Source: a virus. From it: a DNA stretch of 20,465 bases. A model generated the notes under the pieces. That model ran no database searches. It had not been told where the DNA came from and was given only the letters and a program-made list of their open reading frames with translations. Below, in pieces: positions 20,158 to 20,465 of the stretch. The position numbers were made by a program, and so were the translations under genes. The stretch spans positions 1-20,465 of IMG/VR virus record IMGVR_UViG_3300023284_002928. The stretch is one strand, 5' to 3'. Position 1 is the stretch's first letter. Each line of letters begins with the position of its first letter.

Positions 20158-20465
20158 CCAAATCTAAACCAACAATGGATAAAGTAGAAAAATTAACGCT
20201 AAAGGAATTAGCACCCTATTTGCCTTATAGGTTGAAAGTATATTGGGATAATCCCGATTATACTCTAAATGGAGGTAATCTTAGAGCAACGATTGACGAT
20301 CAAAGGAAACCAATCCTACGACCCCTATCCGACCTAACAAAAGAGATAGGGCATAATGGAGAGAAGTTTGTGCCAGATCAAGAATTACAAAAGTATGTAG
20401 ATGCTAATAATGGTCTTTTGAAATATAAAAAACAGGATGTCTATGATTTGGCAAGTTGTGAATAT
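20154..20465 (+). CDS. Unknown phage protein with LAPYLPYRLKV motif (3' truncated by window)
   Basis: It starts at 20154 in an ATGA overlap and stays open to the window end (104 codons visible). An alternative in-frame ATG is seven codons downstream. The sequence has LTLKELAPYLPYRLKVYWDN (about 14-33), then RATIDDQRKPILRPLSDLTK (about 43-62), a pattern seen in proteins of Bacteroidota phages where 'yLPY.Lk' leads to 'lrPLsdLt'. No biochemical function is known to me. The gene continues beyond the window. Confidence 0.65.
   Translation, partial: MTKSKPTMDKVEKLTLKELAPYLPYRLKVYWDNPDYTLNGGNLRATIDDQRKPILRPLSDLTKEIGHNGEKFVPDQELQKYVDANNGLLKYKKQDVYDLASCEY

Noticed and set aside
1-20465. CRISPR array, insertion sequence, integrase or attachment site
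   Set aside because: No regularly spaced repeats, transposase or recombinase motifs, or duplicated att-like sequence were seen in the window.

Overview
The window is a piece of a tailed phage or prophage genome (siphovirus with HK97-type head and long tail) that most likely infects a member of the Bacteroidota. The evidence for the host is internal: the DNA is AT-rich, genes start behind A/T-rich leaders without Shine-Dalgarno sequences, and four promoters match the Bacteroidota form (TTG or TTTG, 19-21 nt, TAnnTTTG). No integrase, terminase, portal or repressor is visible, so lysogeny cannot be judged.

Positions 1-5127 hold the head and head-tail joining genes on the + strand: the 3' part of the major capsid gene, a small MKIKLL-type protein, a gp6/gp8-like connector, a GT-A-like glycosyltransferase (a cargo gene in this position), head closure, HK97 gp10-like protein, a tail-completion protein (DUF3168) fused to a LamG-like domain, a second MKIKLL-type protein and the tail tube protein. 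Positions 5127-13400 hold the tail: a chaperone gene with a clear -1 programmed frameshift (A AAA AAG), the 940-aa tape measure, a 792-aa tail-tip protein and a 741-aa LamG-containing tail protein. Positions 13412-15002 form a lysis and membrane cluster: four very small membrane proteins, a DUF5675 putative endolysin and a holin-like protein. Inside this cluster, 14520-14870 has no gene but folds into two strongly paired RNA elements, the first with tRNA-Leu-like ends.

Positions 15133-15909 carry three tightly coupled minus-strand genes (a zinc-ribbon-like protein and two unknowns). Positions 15910-16577 are a control region. It has a minus promoter with a pseudoknot-capable leader ending in a terminator-like hairpin, a divergent promoter driving an apparent ~85-nt three-hairpin small RNA with its own strong terminator, and two near-duplicate promoters each carrying the inverted repeat TTGTA-N3-TACAA. 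The first duplicate promoter makes a leaderless mRNA for a small helix-turn-helix protein. The second drives the rightward early genes.

Positions 16578-20465 are early genes in tight overlaps: small unknowns, a DUF2958 protein, a NinB/Orf-like recombination protein, a PD-(D/E)XK nuclease, an OB-fold-like protein, a winged-helix protein and further unknowns, the last running off the window.

The most interesting material is the control region (small RNA, pseudoknot leader, twin operators) and the structured RNA after the holin. All homology calls are from recognition by eye; no database search was done.
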